This document shows positions 15,039 to 23,929 of a DNA stretch of 64,000 bases, piece by piece. The notes beneath the pieces were generated by a model. It was not told where the DNA came from. It saw only the letters and a program-made list of their open reading frames with translations, and ran no database searches. Location: positions 1 through 64,000 of the forward strand of contig CALRNL020000002.1 of NCBI GenBank assembly GCA_943369525.1. The letters are read 5' to 3'. The DNA is from BAIKAL-G1 sp943369525 (GTDB lineage: Bacteria; Cyanobacteriota; Cyanobacteriia; PCC-6307; Cyanobiaceae). Position 1 is the stretch's first letter. Every line of letters starts with the position of its first letter. Position numbers and translations under genes: made by a program.

Positions 15039-17254
15039 GCCAGGTGGCGATAGGCCAGCTGATCGCCGAGCGCTATCGGCTCGAAGCGGAATTGTCCCGG
15101 GGCGGCCAGGGGGTGCTGTGGCGCGCCAGTGACCAGCTGGCGGGGGGGGCGGCGATGGTGTTACGCCAGCTGGGGCCAGGCCCCGAGCAGCAGCGACTGC
15201 GCCAGGTCTGGGGCCGGCTCCAGGGGGTGCTCCACCCCCAGGTGCCCCGCTTCGGGGCCCTGATCGAGCTGGGAGGGGAGCTGTGGTTGCCGCGCGAATG
15301 GCAGGAGGGCCGCACCTACGCCGACCTGCAGGCGGCCCGTAGCCAGCGCCAGTTGGTGTTCGGAGCCGGCGAGGTGGTCTTGCTGCTGCGCCAGCTGTTG
15401 CCGGTGTTGGCGGTGCTGCACAGCCAGGACCTGATCCATGGCGACCTCACCCCCGCCAACCTGCTGCGGCGCGAGCGGGATGGCCAGCCGGTGCTGCTCG
15501 ATTTCGGCCTGGTGCGCGGCGGGGTCGTGCCGGCTGGTGCTGGCGGCGGCCCTGGGGTTGGGGGCGTCGCCGCGGTTGGCGTGACCCCGGGCTATGGGCC
15601 GCCGGAGCTGGTGGCCGGAGCTCCGGCCGAGCCCTGGATGGACCTGTATGGCCTTGGCGTGGTGGCCCTGGTGTTGCTCTCGGGCGCCGACCCCGCCGCC
15701 CTGCTGGATCCGGTGACCCTGGCCTGGCGCTGGCCGGCCAGCCTCGACGCCGAACCCGCCCTGGCGGCGGCCCTAGGGCGACTGCTGGCTGAGGATCCCG
15801 CCCAGCGGTTTGCTTCCGCTGGCCAGGCCCTGGCGGCCGTCCAACAGCTGGCGATGCCGGAGAGCACGGGCCCGGTGGCCCGGGCCGATCGCACCGTGGT
15901 GCTGGTGCCCCAGCCCCTGGCCGAACCGGCGGCGGCCGCCGCCGGGCGAGCGGCCCAGGCCCCCACCTCGGGGGTTGTCCTACCCCAGGCTCCGGAGCCT
16001 GGATCGGCTGCCGCAGCCGATCCAGGCTTCCAGGGCGGGGCGGCTAGCGCCGAAGCCCCCAGCCCCCACGCCCGGGCCGCGGCAGCAGCCCGGGCCCTGG
16101 CTAAGGCCCAGGGACGGACCCAGGCCGAGGCCCTGGGCCGCGAGCAGGCTGCCGCGCCGGTCAACCTGCGGGCCCGCCAGGAGGAACAGGAGGCGGCGGC
16201 CGAAGGTCGGCTCTGGCCGGTGGTGCTGGCCCTGGTGCTGTCGGCCGTGGTCGGCACCGCCCTGGGCTGGCTGCTGCTCGGCCGCGGCAAGGTCCCCAAT
16301 GCCAATGACGCGGCCAATCCGCTCCAGCTGCCAGCCTCCCTGCCCCCCACCGAAGTGGACCAGCGCCAGCAACTGCTCAACCGCCTGCGGGCCCTCCAGA
16401 TCGACCGGGGCTGGTTCCTGAAGTTGGTGGATGCCAGCCTGCTGGCCCAGTACCCGGAACGGGGCGGCCGGCTGCCCAGTGATTCCGTGCAGGATGCCCC
16501 CCTACGCAAGGTCTGGAATGGCCTGTCTGAGGAATGGATCAGCCGGGTGGAGCAGTTGCCCCTGGAGATCCGCACCCGGCTGGGCAGCTTTAGTGGCGGT
16601 GACTGGGACAAGCGCCAATCGGGCCTGGTGGCCCAGGGCCTCAGCAGTGATGTGTTGCAGCAACTCGTGTCGGGCAGTGCCCAGAACCTGCTGCCGGGCC
16701 GATCCGGTGGCGGCATTCCGGCCGAGCCCTTCCGCCAGCTCTGGTATGCGGCGGCGGAGCAGGTGCTCGGAGGGGTGCAGATCCAGCCGATTCAGGCGGC
16801 CCTGGGCCAGATGGGGGTGGTGTCCGCCGAGGTGGCCGCCGGTGGCGCCCGCCTCTTCCCGATCCGCCTGCCGCCCGATAGCCGCCTGGTGCTCGGGGTC
16901 AACGGCTCACCCCTGATGCAGATGACCGTGTTTGGCGCCGATGGCGGCGTGCTCGAGGGTCAGGGGCCCCTGCGGGTCGTCAGCCTGGCCAAGGTGGGCC
17001 GCTCGCCGGTTCAGCTATTGGTCACCAACACGGGCGTGGCCCCGGCCATGCTCACCCTCTCGCTGCGGGCCGATCCCATGCTGCGCCCCGCCGGTGTCAC
17101 GGTGCCGGTGCTGCCCCCGGGCGCTAACCCCGGCCCCAGCCCTGGCCAAGGGACGGGCCCTGCCAGCCCGGGTCAGGAGGGTGTCCCCGCCCCCAGCCCG
17201 TCTGCCCCCCCAGCGCCGCCCGCCCCACCCGCCGCGCCGACCTCGACCAACTGA
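15035..17254 (+). CDS. Ser/Thr protein kinase-like membrane protein, catalytic residues degenerate
   Basis: The 739-residue protein has an N-terminal kinase-like lobe (about 1-270): glycine loop RGGQGVLWRA, catalytic loop HGDLTPANLL, and metal loop DFGLVRGG. The VAIK lysine position reads MVLR (Arg) and HRD reads HGD, so phosphotransfer may be weak or absent. An Ala/Pro-rich linker follows, one membrane helix (VVLALVLSAVVGTALGWLLL, near residue 400), then about 310 residues presumably exposed on the far side, with a proline-rich tail. It starts inside the cysK stop codon (ATGA). This architecture is a picocyanobacterial Ser/Thr-kinase-like type, and I know of no assigned substrate. Confidence 0.8.
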   Translation: MSQVAIGQLIAERYRLEAELSRGGQGVLWRASDQLAGGAAMVLRQLGPGPEQQRLRQVWGRLQGVLHPQVPRFGALIELGGELWLPREWQEGRTYADLQAARSQRQLVFGAGEVVLLLRQLLPVLAVLHSQDLIHGDLTPANLLRRERDGQPVLLDFGLVRGGVVPAGAGGGPGVGGVAAVGVTPGYGPPELVAGAPAEPWMDLYGLGVVALVLLSGADPAALLDPVTLAWRWPASLDAEPALAAALGRLLAEDPAQRFASAGQALAAVQQLAMPESTGPVARADRTVVLVPQPLAEPAAAAAGRAAQAPTSGVVLPQAPEPGSAAAADPGFQGGAASAEAPSPHARAAAAARALAKAQGRTQAEALGREQAAAPVNLRARQEEQEAAAEGRLWPVVLALVLSAVVGTALGWLLLGRGKVPNANDAANPLQLPASLPPTEVDQRQQLLNRLRALQIDRGWFLKLVDASLLAQYPERGGRLPSDSVQDAPLRKVWNGLSEEWISRVEQLPLEIRTRLGSFSGGDWDKRQSGLVAQGLSSDVLQQLVSGSAQNLLPGRSGGGIPAEPFRQLWYAAAEQVLGGVQIQPIQAALGQMGVVSAEVAAGGARLFPIRLPPDSRLVLGVNGSPLMQMTVFGADGGVLEGQGPLRVVSLAKVGRSPVQLLVTNTGVAPAMLTLSLRADPMLRPAGVTVPVLPPGANPGPSPGQGTGPASPGQEGVPAPSPSAPPAPPAPPAAPTSTN

Positions 17255-17326
17255 GACGACCTGGTTCTGGCCAGGTCGGCCTTGGGTCCAAGGCGCTGCA
17301 GTCGCTTTAGTCCCGAGCCCAGGCCC

Positions 17327-17824
17327 TCAGAGCCGGGCGATGGCGGCCCGGGTTTCCTTGACGTCCTGTTTGCGCCGTTCCTCCTGGCGCTTGTCATGGA
17401 GCTTGCGGCCCTTACCCAGGCCGATCGTCACCTTGATCCAGGAGCCCTTGAGGTGCACGTTGAGGGGGATCAGGGTGAGGCCCTTCTGGTCCAGGGCACC
17501 GCGCAGCTTGTCGATCTCGCGCCGGTGGGCCAGCAACTTGCGCACCCGCAGCGGATCGTGGTTGAAGAAGCGGCCGGCGTGGCTGTGGGGCGAGATATGC
17601 ACGTTGTGCAGCTGCATCTCGCCATTGCGGATCAGGCAGAAGCCATCGCGCAGGTTCACCTGGCCGGCCCGGATCGATTTCACCTCGGTGCCCAGCAATT
17701 CCACGCCCGTTTCCAGGGTTTCGAGGATCTCGTACTGGTGACGCGCCATGCGGTTGTCCGCCAGCAACTTGTTGGCGGCATCCCGCTTCGCCTTGGCGGC
17801 GCCCTTGCTTCCGCCCTTCGCCAT
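17327..17824 (-). CDS. smpB: SsrA-binding protein SmpB
   Basis: Binds tmRNA and delivers it to stalled ribosomes for trans-translation. All landmarks are present: ARHQYEILETLETGVELLGTE, EVKSIRAGQVNLRDGF, SPHSHAGRFFNHDPLR, RKLLAHRREI, and the basic tail GLGKGRKLHDKRQEERRK. It is 165 aa; the first 20 or so residues are an Ala/Lys-rich extension. It is divergent from ruvB with a 62-nt gap. No ssrA gene is visible near it. Confidence 0.97.
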   Translation of the reverse strand: MAKGGSKGAAKAKRDAANKLLADNRMARHQYEILETLETGVELLGTEVKSIRAGQVNLRDGFCLIRNGEMQLHNVHISPHSHAGRFFNHDPLRVRKLLAHRREIDKLRGALDQKGLTLIPLNVHLKGSWIKVTIGLGKGRKLHDKRQEERRKQDVKETRAAIARL

Positions 17825-17886
17825 CGCCGCTTCGACCTTGCCTCCGGGATCTTCCGACCCTAGGGAGCCCCCGGTACCCTCGCCCC

Positions 17887-19062
17887 ATGGCGATCGTTTC
17901 CTCCGGCTCCGGCGCGGCCCGCTCGGGCCGCCCCAAACCTGGCGACGCAGCCGCCAAGGCCGGCCCAGGGGCGGCCAGCTCCAGGCTGAAGCAGCGGCTG
18001 GTTGATCCGGCGCCCCTGCCCGGCGATGGGCTGCCCCCAGTTGCGGGCCATGACCCCAGCCTGGGCCTAGGGGCCCCAGTTGATGGCGCAGGGGAGGTGC
18101 CGATCCTGCGGGAGGACAGCCTCAGGCCCCGGCGCCTGGCCGACTACATCGGCCAACGGGAGCTCAAGCAGGTGCTGGGCATTGCCGTGGAGGCCACCCT
18201 GGCCCGCCAGGAGGCCCTGGACCATGTGCTGCTCTATGGCCCGCCGGGCCTGGGCAAAACCACCATGGCTTTGGTGCTGGCTGAAGAATTGGGGGTGCGC
18301 TGCCGCATCACCAGTGCGCCCGCCCTGGAGCGACCCCGCGACATCGTGGGGCTGCTGATCAACCTCCAGCCCCAGGAATTGCTGTTTATCGATGAGATCC
18401 ACCGCCTGAACCGGGTGGCCGAGGAGATCCTCTACCCCGCCATGGAGGACTTCCGCCTCGATCTCACCGTTGGCAAGGGCACCACCGCCCGCACCCGCAG
18501 CCTCGAGATCGCCCCCTTCACCCTGGTGGGCGCCACCACCAGGGCCGGCTCGCTCAGTTCGCCCCTGCGCGATCGGTTTGGCCTGATCCAGCGGCTTGAG
18601 TTCTATGGGCTGGAGGACCTGCAGGCGATCGTGGTGCGGGCCGCCGGGCTGCTGCAGGTGGAGCTCGATGGCGCCGCCGCCCTGGAGGTGGCGCGCCGCT
18701 GCCGCGGCACCCCCCGCATCGCCAACCGGCTGCTGCGGCGTGTGCGTGATGTGGCGGCCGTGGGGGGCCATGGCCGCATCGGCGCCGCCCTGGTGGATGA
18801 GGCCCTCAGCCTGCACCGGGTTGATGGCCGCGGCCTCGATGCCAGCGACCGGCGCCTGCTGACGCTGCTGTGGGAGGGCTACGGCGGTGGCCCCGTCGGA
18901 CTCGACACCCTGGCCGCCGCCCTGGGCGAAGACGCGGCCACCCTGGAAACGGTGGTGGAGCCGTTTCTGTTGCAACAGGGCCTGCTGCAACGCACGCCCC
19001 GGGGCCGGGTGATCACCGAGGCGGGCCGGGTTCACCTGGCCCTGGCCGAGGAGGCCCCGTGA
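17887..19062 (+). CDS. ruvB: Holliday junction branch migration DNA helicase RuvB
   Basis: Hexameric AAA+ motor that drives branch migration of RuvA-bound Holliday junctions. Landmarks are RPRRLADYIGQRELK, Walker A GPPGLGKTT, Walker B LLFIDEIHRL, sensor 1 GATTRAGSLSSPLRDRFG including the arginine finger, and the C-terminal winged helix ending RTPRGRVITEAGRVHL. At 391 aa it is about 45 residues longer than usual, owing to a low-complexity N-terminal extension rich in Gly, Ala and Pro. Its stop codon overlaps the GTG start of the TPR gene (GTGA). Confidence 0.97.
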   Translation: MAIVSSGSGAARSGRPKPGDAAAKAGPGAASSRLKQRLVDPAPLPGDGLPPVAGHDPSLGLGAPVDGAGEVPILREDSLRPRRLADYIGQRELKQVLGIAVEATLARQEALDHVLLYGPPGLGKTTMALVLAEELGVRCRITSAPALERPRDIVGLLINLQPQELLFIDEIHRLNRVAEEILYPAMEDFRLDLTVGKGTTARTRSLEIAPFTLVGATTRAGSLSSPLRDRFGLIQRLEFYGLEDLQAIVVRAAGLLQVELDGAAALEVARRCRGTPRIANRLLRRVRDVAAVGGHGRIGAALVDEALSLHRVDGRGLDASDRRLLTLLWEGYGGGPVGLDTLAAALGEDAATLETVVEPFLLQQGLLQRTPRGRVITEAGRVHLALAEEAP

Positions 19063-19805
19063 TCGCGTCTCTGCTGGCGGTGGTTCTGGCGGTCCAGCTG
19101 GGCCTGCCCCAGCTCTTCGACCAGGCGCTCAACGCCAGCCGGGAGGGCCGCTTCGGCGATGCCCTGCCCCTCTGGGACCAGGTGCTGGAGCTGGCCCCCA
19201 CCGATGCGGCGGCCTGGAGCAACCGCGGCAATGTGGCCCTGGCGATGGGCGATCCCCAGGCCGCCATCGCCAACCAGGGCCGGGCGATCGCCCTCGATCC
19301 CGACCAAGGTGATCCCCACCTCAACCGCGGCACCGCCGAGGAGGCCCTGGGCCAGTGGGACGCCGCCGAGGCCGATTACCGCTGGATCCTGGAGCGCAAT
19401 CCCGCCGATGCCTCCGCCCTCTACAACCTCGGCAACGTGCAGGGCTCCCGCGGCGACTGGCCGGCGGCCCGCACCAGTTTCACGGCGGCGGCCGAGGCCC
19501 GGCCGGGCTTCGCCATGGCCCGCTCTAGTGCGGCCCTAGCCGCCTTCCAATTGGGCGACCTGGAGGAGGCCGAACGGCAACTGCGCAACCTGATCCGCCG
19601 CTATCCCCTCTTCGCCGATGCCCGGGCCGGCCTGACCGCTCTGCTGTGGCAACGGGGAGCCATGGGCGAGGCGGAGAGCAACTGGGCGGCGGCCTCCGGG
19701 CTGGATCCCCGCTACCACCAGCCAGAATGGTTGTCCCAGATCCGGCGCTGGCCTCCGGAGCCGGTGCATGCCCTCGAGAAATTCCTCGCCCTGGCCCGCC
19801 GATGA
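19059..19805 (+). CDS. TPR-repeat protein, exported
   Basis: The start is GTG 19059, overlapping the ruvB stop. It gives a hydrophobic N-terminus (MIASLLAVVLAVQLGLPQ) that looks like an uncleaved signal or anchor, so it probably faces the periplasm or thylakoid lumen. About five tetratricopeptide repeats follow, e.g. AAWSNRGNVALAMGDPQAAI and SALYNLGNVQGSRGDWPAAR, making a protein-binding solenoid; total 248 aa. The C-terminal 30 residues (YHQPEWLSQIRRWPPEPV) are outside the repeats. It is the second gene in a coupled chain of four. The partner is unknown; relatives have been linked to photosystem assembly, but that is only suggestive here. Confidence 0.83.
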   Translation: MIASLLAVVLAVQLGLPQLFDQALNASREGRFGDALPLWDQVLELAPTDAAAWSNRGNVALAMGDPQAAIANQGRAIALDPDQGDPHLNRGTAEEALGQWDAAEADYRWILERNPADASALYNLGNVQGSRGDWPAARTSFTAAAEARPGFAMARSSAALAAFQLGDLEEAERQLRNLIRRYPLFADARAGLTALLWQRGAMGEAESNWAAASGLDPRYHQPEWLSQIRRWPPEPVHALEKFLALARR

Positions 19806-21115
19806 CCCCCGCCGCCCAGGTCCAGCCCCAGGACGCCCCACCGGCCAGCCCCCAGGCGGTCGCGCCCCAGGGGCCTAGCCCCGAGCCTGGGCTCGCTGGC
19901 CAGGAGCTTTGGCAGACGTTTGGCCTGGAAGCCGCCCTGGCCGCGGCCCTGCCCGACCTGATTGGCCTGCGGCGCCACCTGCATGCCCACCCGGAACTGA
20001 GCGGCCAGGAACAGCAGACCGCCGCCCTGATCGCCGGCGAGCTGCGCGCCCTGGGCTGGCGGGTGCGCGAAGCCGTAGGGCGAACGGGGGTTTTGGCGGA
20101 GCTGGGGCCCGAGGGGCCTGGGGTGCCGCTGGCGGCCCTGCGGGTGGACATGGATGCCCTGCCGGTGGAGGAGCGCACGGGCGTCGCCTGGGCCTCCACC
20201 CGCCAGGGCCTGATGCATGCCTGCGGCCACGACCTGCACAGCGCCGTGGGCCTGGGGGTGGCGCGCCTGCTGGCACCCCTGGCCGACCAGCTCGGCGCCC
20301 GGATCCGCCTGCTGTTCCAACCGGCGGAGGAAACGGCCGAGGGGGCGGCCTGGATGGTGGCCGATGGCGCCATGGAGGGGGTGGATGCCCTGTTTGGCCT
20401 GCACGTGTTCCCGAGCCTGGCGGTGGGCTCGATCGGCGTGCGCATTGGCAGCCTGACGGCGGCGGCCGGCGAGCTGGAGGTGGAGGTGCTGGGCGAAGGC
20501 GGCCATGGCGCCCGGCCCCACCAATCCACCGATGCGATCTGGATTGCGGCCAAGGTGGTGAGCGGCCTGCAGGAGGCGATCAGCCGCCGCCTCGATGCCC
20601 TGCATCCGGTGGTGGTCAGTTTTGGCCGGATTGAGGGCGGCAAGGCCTACAACGTCATCGCCGACCACGTGCGCCTGCTCGGCACGGTGCGCTGCCTCGA
20701 TCTGGAGGTGCATGCCCGCCTGCCCGGCTGGATTGGCGACACGGTGCAGGCCCTCTGCCAGGGCCACGGCGGCGAGGCCAGGGTGCGCTATCGCTGCATC
20801 GCTCCGCCGGTCAAGAACGATGGCCCCCTCACCCAGCTGGTCGCCGAGGCGGCCAGCGACCTGCTCGGCCGGGACCAGGTGATCTGGCTGGAGCAGCCCT
20901 CGCTCGGCGCCGAAGATTTCGCCCAGCTCCAGGGGGACACCCCCGCCACCATGTTTCGCCTCGGGGTGGCGGGCCCCAACGGCTGCACGCCCCTGCATAG
21001 CAACAGCTTTGATCCCGATGAGGGGGCCCTGGCGGTGGGGGTGAAGGTGCTCAGCCTGAGCCTGTTGCGCTGGATCGGCCAGCAGGCCCCCGCCGGCGGG
21101 GGGCCCCAGCCATGA
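19802..21115 (+). CDS. M20-family N-acyl-amino acid amidohydrolase
   Basis: Zinc-dependent amidohydrolase that releases amino acids from N-acyl or indole-acetyl conjugates. Signatures are LRRHLHAHPELSGQE, ALRVDMDALPVEERTG, the metal ligands in MHACGHDLHSA, the QPAEETAEGA motif with the catalytic Glu pair, the dimerisation domain (GEGGHGARPHQSTDAI), and a C-terminal His in PLHSNSFD. ATG 19802 overlaps the TPR stop by 4 nt (437 aa). The first 35-40 residues are Pro/Gln/Ala-rich and not conserved. The substrate is not decidable from sequence. Confidence 0.9.
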   Translation: MTPAAQVQPQDAPPASPQAVAPQGPSPEPGLAGQELWQTFGLEAALAAALPDLIGLRRHLHAHPELSGQEQQTAALIAGELRALGWRVREAVGRTGVLAELGPEGPGVPLAALRVDMDALPVEERTGVAWASTRQGLMHACGHDLHSAVGLGVARLLAPLADQLGARIRLLFQPAEETAEGAAWMVADGAMEGVDALFGLHVFPSLAVGSIGVRIGSLTAAAGELEVEVLGEGGHGARPHQSTDAIWIAAKVVSGLQEAISRRLDALHPVVVSFGRIEGGKAYNVIADHVRLLGTVRCLDLEVHARLPGWIGDTVQALCQGHGGEARVRYRCIAPPVKNDGPLTQLVAEAASDLLGRDQVIWLEQPSLGAEDFAQLQGDTPATMFRLGVAGPNGCTPLHSNSFDPDEGALAVGVKVLSLSLLRWIGQQAPAGGGPQP

Positions 21116-21336
21116 GCGGCCCGAAGGGCTTGAGCCGGGGTCTGCTGGCCCTGTCTTCGCCGCTGCTGATTCTGTTGGCCCTGGTGGCCCTGTTGCTGCG
21201 CCAGGGGCCCGATCGCTGGCAGGCCCTGCCCGCCCTGCTGATTGGTGCCGGGCTCCTAGGCCATAGCGCCCTCGCCAACCGCCGTCGCCGCCGGGCCCTG
21301 CTGGCCGCCCTGCGCCAGCCGGGTCCGCCCGCCTGA
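21112..21336 (+). CDS. Small membrane protein, two helices
   Basis: A 74-residue protein whose ATG overlaps the amidohydrolase stop (ATGA). Two hydrophobic helices (ALSSPLLILLALVALLL and ALPALLIGAGLLGHSAL) are joined by a short loop, and a strongly basic segment (NRRRRRALLAAL) follows the second, predicting a cytoplasmic C-terminus. It is the last gene of the ruvB chain. I do not recognise a named family; its position suggests it is expressed with the hydrolase. Confidence 0.7.
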   Translation: MSGPKGLSRGLLALSSPLLILLALVALLLRQGPDRWQALPALLIGAGLLGHSALANRRRRRALLAALRQPGPPA

Positions 21337-21378
21337 GACCGATCGCCTGAGACCGCCCCCCCGAGACCGATCGCCTGA
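21335..21378. repeat. Short direct repeat, two 16-bp copies
   Basis: GAGACCGATCGCCTGA occurs exactly at 21335-21350 and 21363-21378 (28-bp period), immediately after the small membrane protein gene. The core GATCGCC resembles the cyanobacterial HIP1-type motif. This is probably replication slippage; no function is evident. Confidence 0.75.
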
Positions 21379-21448
21379 CCCCTCGCTCTAGCCCCTTGGG
21401 GCCTCCCGGCTGAAACGCCGGCGGGCCAAGGCTGCCTACCCTGGAGCC

Positions 21449-22048
21449 ATGACCCTGGACCAGCAGCGCGAAGCCATCCTTTCGGGAGATCCCAGCCGGG
21501 CCATGCCGGCCCTGGCCGGTTTGCGGGAGTTGCCGGCGGAGCAGGCGGTGCCGCTGCTGCTGCTGGGGTTGCAGCAAAGCGCCTTCATGGTTCGCTCCCT
21601 CAGCTGCGCCGGGTTGGGGGTGAAGCCCACCGAGGCCGGCTGGCAGGCCCTGGTAACGGCCCTGGCCTGCGATGGGGATGCCAACGTGCGGGCCGAGGCG
21701 GCCAATGCCTTGGTGAGCCATTCGCTGACGCGGGCCTGGCCCCTCCTGCGCCAGGCCTTCGAGTGCAACCCGGAGTGGCTGGTGCGCTGCAGCATCCTCT
21801 CGGCCGTGGCCGAACATGCCGAGATGGAGTCCAGCGATCTGCTTGATCTGGCCCGGCTGGCCCTGGCCGATGGCGATGGCACGGTGCGGGCGGGCGCTGC
21901 CGAGATCCTGGGCCGGCTAGTGAGGGAGGGAGCCCAGGAGCCGGCTGGTGCCCCTTGGGCGATCGAGGCCCGATCCGCCCTGGCAGCTTTGCAGCAGGAT
22001 CCGGACCATCGGGTTGTGGCAGTGGCCCTTAATGGCTTGCAGGGCTGA
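21449..22048 (+). CDS. HEAT-repeat protein
   Basis: A 199-residue all-helical protein with about five HEAT or PBS-lyase-like repeats, e.g. QSAFMVRSLSCAGLGVKP, DANVRAEAANALVSHS, EWLVRCSILSAVAEHA, DGTVRAGAAEILGRLV and DHRVVAVALNGL. It has no signal peptide and is probably a cytoplasmic scaffold. Proteins of this size with such repeats in cyanobacteria include phycobilisome lyase and NblB relatives, but no bilin-lyase feature can be recognised here, so I leave it unnamed. It sits 60 bp upstream of the thiC riboswitch. Confidence 0.8.
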   Translation: MTLDQQREAILSGDPSRAMPALAGLRELPAEQAVPLLLLGLQQSAFMVRSLSCAGLGVKPTEAGWQALVTALACDGDANVRAEAANALVSHSLTRAWPLLRQAFECNPEWLVRCSILSAVAEHAEMESSDLLDLARLALADGDGTVRAGAAEILGRLVREGAQEPAGAPWAIEARSALAALQQDPDHRVVAVALNGLQG

Positions 22049-22108
22049 GATCCCTAGGGCGCCGTTGGCCATGGCCGGTTTTGTTTCGGCCTTGCTAGGT
22101 TTCGAAAG

Positions 22109-22223
22109 TCACTAGGGGTGCCCGGACAGCCATTGATTCAGCCCAGCTGATTCAGCGGCCGTCCGACGGGCTGAGATCACACCCTCCGAACCTGATCCGG
22201 GTCATGCCGGCGCAGGGAAGTGA
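22109..22223 (+). promoter_or_regulatory. Thiamine pyrophosphate (THI-box) riboswitch
   Basis: The leader of thiC carries the canonical TPP aptamer. P1 is TCACT/AGTGA (22109-22113 with 22219-22223). The conserved GGGGTGCC opens the structure, CTGAGATCACACCC is the pyrimidine sensor, and GAACCTGATCCGGGTCATGC plus CGCAGGGA is the pyrophosphate sensor and closing side. The remaining 63 nt to the ATG presumably form the expression platform. High TPP should switch thiC off. Confidence 0.96.
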
Positions 22224-22286
22224 GAAGAACTCAGGCTGGGCGTCCCTTGCCGGTTTGGCCGGTACCTATCCATCGCCAGTTCTGTT

Positions 22287-23672
22287 ATGCGTAGCGCCTG
22301 GATCGAGAAGCGTCGCGGTTCTGCCAATTTTTCCCAGCTCCACTTCGCCCGCCAGGGTGTGGTGACCGAAGAAATGGCCTTTGTGGCCCAGCGGGAGAAC
22401 CTGCCCGAGTCGCTGGTGATGGAGGAGGTGGCCCGGGGTCGGATGATCATCCCGGCCAACATCAACCACACCAATCTCGAGCCGATGGCGATCGGCATCG
22501 CGTCGCGTTGCAAGGTGAATGCCAACATCGGCGCCTCACCCAACGCCAGCGATATCAACGAGGAGCTGGCCAAGTTGGAGCTGGCGGTGAAGTATGGCGC
22601 CGACACGGTGATGGACCTGTCCACCGGGGGCGTCAACCTCGATGAGGTGCGCACGGCAATTATTAATGCCTCGCCGGTGCCGATCGGCACGGTGCCCGTG
22701 TATCAGGCTCTCGAAAGTGTGCACGGCTCGATTGAGAAGCTTTCGGAAGAAGACTTCCTACACATCATCGAAAAGCACTGCCAGCAGGGCGTTGATTACC
22801 AAACGATCCATGCGGGCCTGCTGATCGAGCACCTGCCCAAGGTGAAGGGTCGCCTCACCGGGATCGTGAGCCGCGGCGGCGGCATTTTGGCCCAGTGGAT
22901 GCTCTACCACCACAAGCAAAATCCCCTCTATACCCGCTTCGACGACATCTGCGAGATCTTCAAGCGCTACGACTGCACCTTCTCCCTGGGCGATTCCCTG
23001 CGTCCCGGTTGCCTGCATGACGCCTCCGATGAGGCCCAGCTGGCCGAACTCAAGACCCTGGGTGACCTCACCCGCCGGGCCTGGAAGCACGACATCCAGG
23101 TGATGGTGGAGGGCCCTGGCCACGTGCCGATGGACCAGATCGAATTCAACGTGCGCAAACAGATGGAGGAGTGCAGCGAGGCGCCCTTCTATGTGCTGGG
23201 TCCCCTGGTGACCGACATCGCCCCTGGCTACGACCACATCACCAGCGCCATCGGCGCCGCCATGGCCGGCTGGTATGGCACGGCCATGCTCTGCTATGTC
23301 ACCCCCAAGGAACACCTGGGCCTGCCCAACCCGGAAGATGTGCGCAACGGCCTGATCGCCTACAAGATCGCCGCCCACGCCGCCGACATTGCTCGCCATC
23401 GCCCCGGTGCCCGCGACCGCGACGACGAACTCAGCCGCGCCCGTTACGCGTTTGATTGGAACAAGCAATTTGATCTTTCGCTCGATCCCGAGCGGGCCCG
23501 CGAATACCACGACGAAACCCTGCCCGCCGATATTTATAAGCAGGCCGAGTTCTGCTCGATGTGTGGTCCCAAGCATTGCCCGATGCAAACCAAGATTACC
23601 GACGAGGACCTGGCGGGCCTGGAGCAGGTGCTGGCGGAGCAGGCGGCGGATAAGGGGGTTGTGAAGGCTTAG
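22287..23672 (+). CDS. thiC: Phosphomethylpyrimidine synthase ThiC
   Basis: Radical-SAM enzyme that rearranges aminoimidazole ribotide to hydroxymethylpyrimidine phosphate for thiamine synthesis. The 461-residue protein has NINHTNLEPMAIG, NANIGASPNASDI, DTVMDLSTGG, GHVPMDQIEFNV and GPLVTDIAPGYDH. The C-terminal iron-sulfur motif is CSMCGPKHC. It is the short, one-domain form typical of cyanobacteria. It is controlled by the TPP riboswitch directly upstream. Confidence 0.97.
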   Translation: MRSAWIEKRRGSANFSQLHFARQGVVTEEMAFVAQRENLPESLVMEEVARGRMIIPANINHTNLEPMAIGIASRCKVNANIGASPNASDINEELAKLELAVKYGADTVMDLSTGGVNLDEVRTAIINASPVPIGTVPVYQALESVHGSIEKLSEEDFLHIIEKHCQQGVDYQTIHAGLLIEHLPKVKGRLTGIVSRGGGILAQWMLYHHKQNPLYTRFDDICEIFKRYDCTFSLGDSLRPGCLHDASDEAQLAELKTLGDLTRRAWKHDIQVMVEGPGHVPMDQIEFNVRKQMEECSEAPFYVLGPLVTDIAPGYDHITSAIGAAMAGWYGTAMLCYVTPKEHLGLPNPEDVRNGLIAYKIAAHAADIARHRPGARDRDDELSRARYAFDWNKQFDLSLDPERAREYHDETLPADIYKQAEFCSMCGPKHCPMQTKITDEDLAGLEQVLAEQAADKGVVKA

Positions 23673-23929
23673 GGGGGCAAGCGGCGAATCCCCAAGCGCA
23701 GTTGTGCTGCCCTGATCCCAGGCCCGGTCCTGAGATAGGGACGTTGGTCATGGGATAGGTCGCATTTAAGCGGCGCTGGGATGGGTGAACCAGCAGCAGC
23801 TGTGTGGTCATCTCTGCCTAACAGCACCACTGGCTCCAGCTGCAGCGTCAAGCTGGAGTCCTAAGCCAGCAGCTGGATAGGAGCTGGTCATCCATGCCAT
23901 GGCCATCACCGCCGGAAACCGGCGACTTT

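Noticed and set aside
23673..23893. A hairpin (CTCCAGCT/AGCTGGAG) after thiC as terminator
   Set aside because: The 8-bp stem has no T-run after it and lies over 150 bp beyond the stop, within low-similarity pseudogene spacer.
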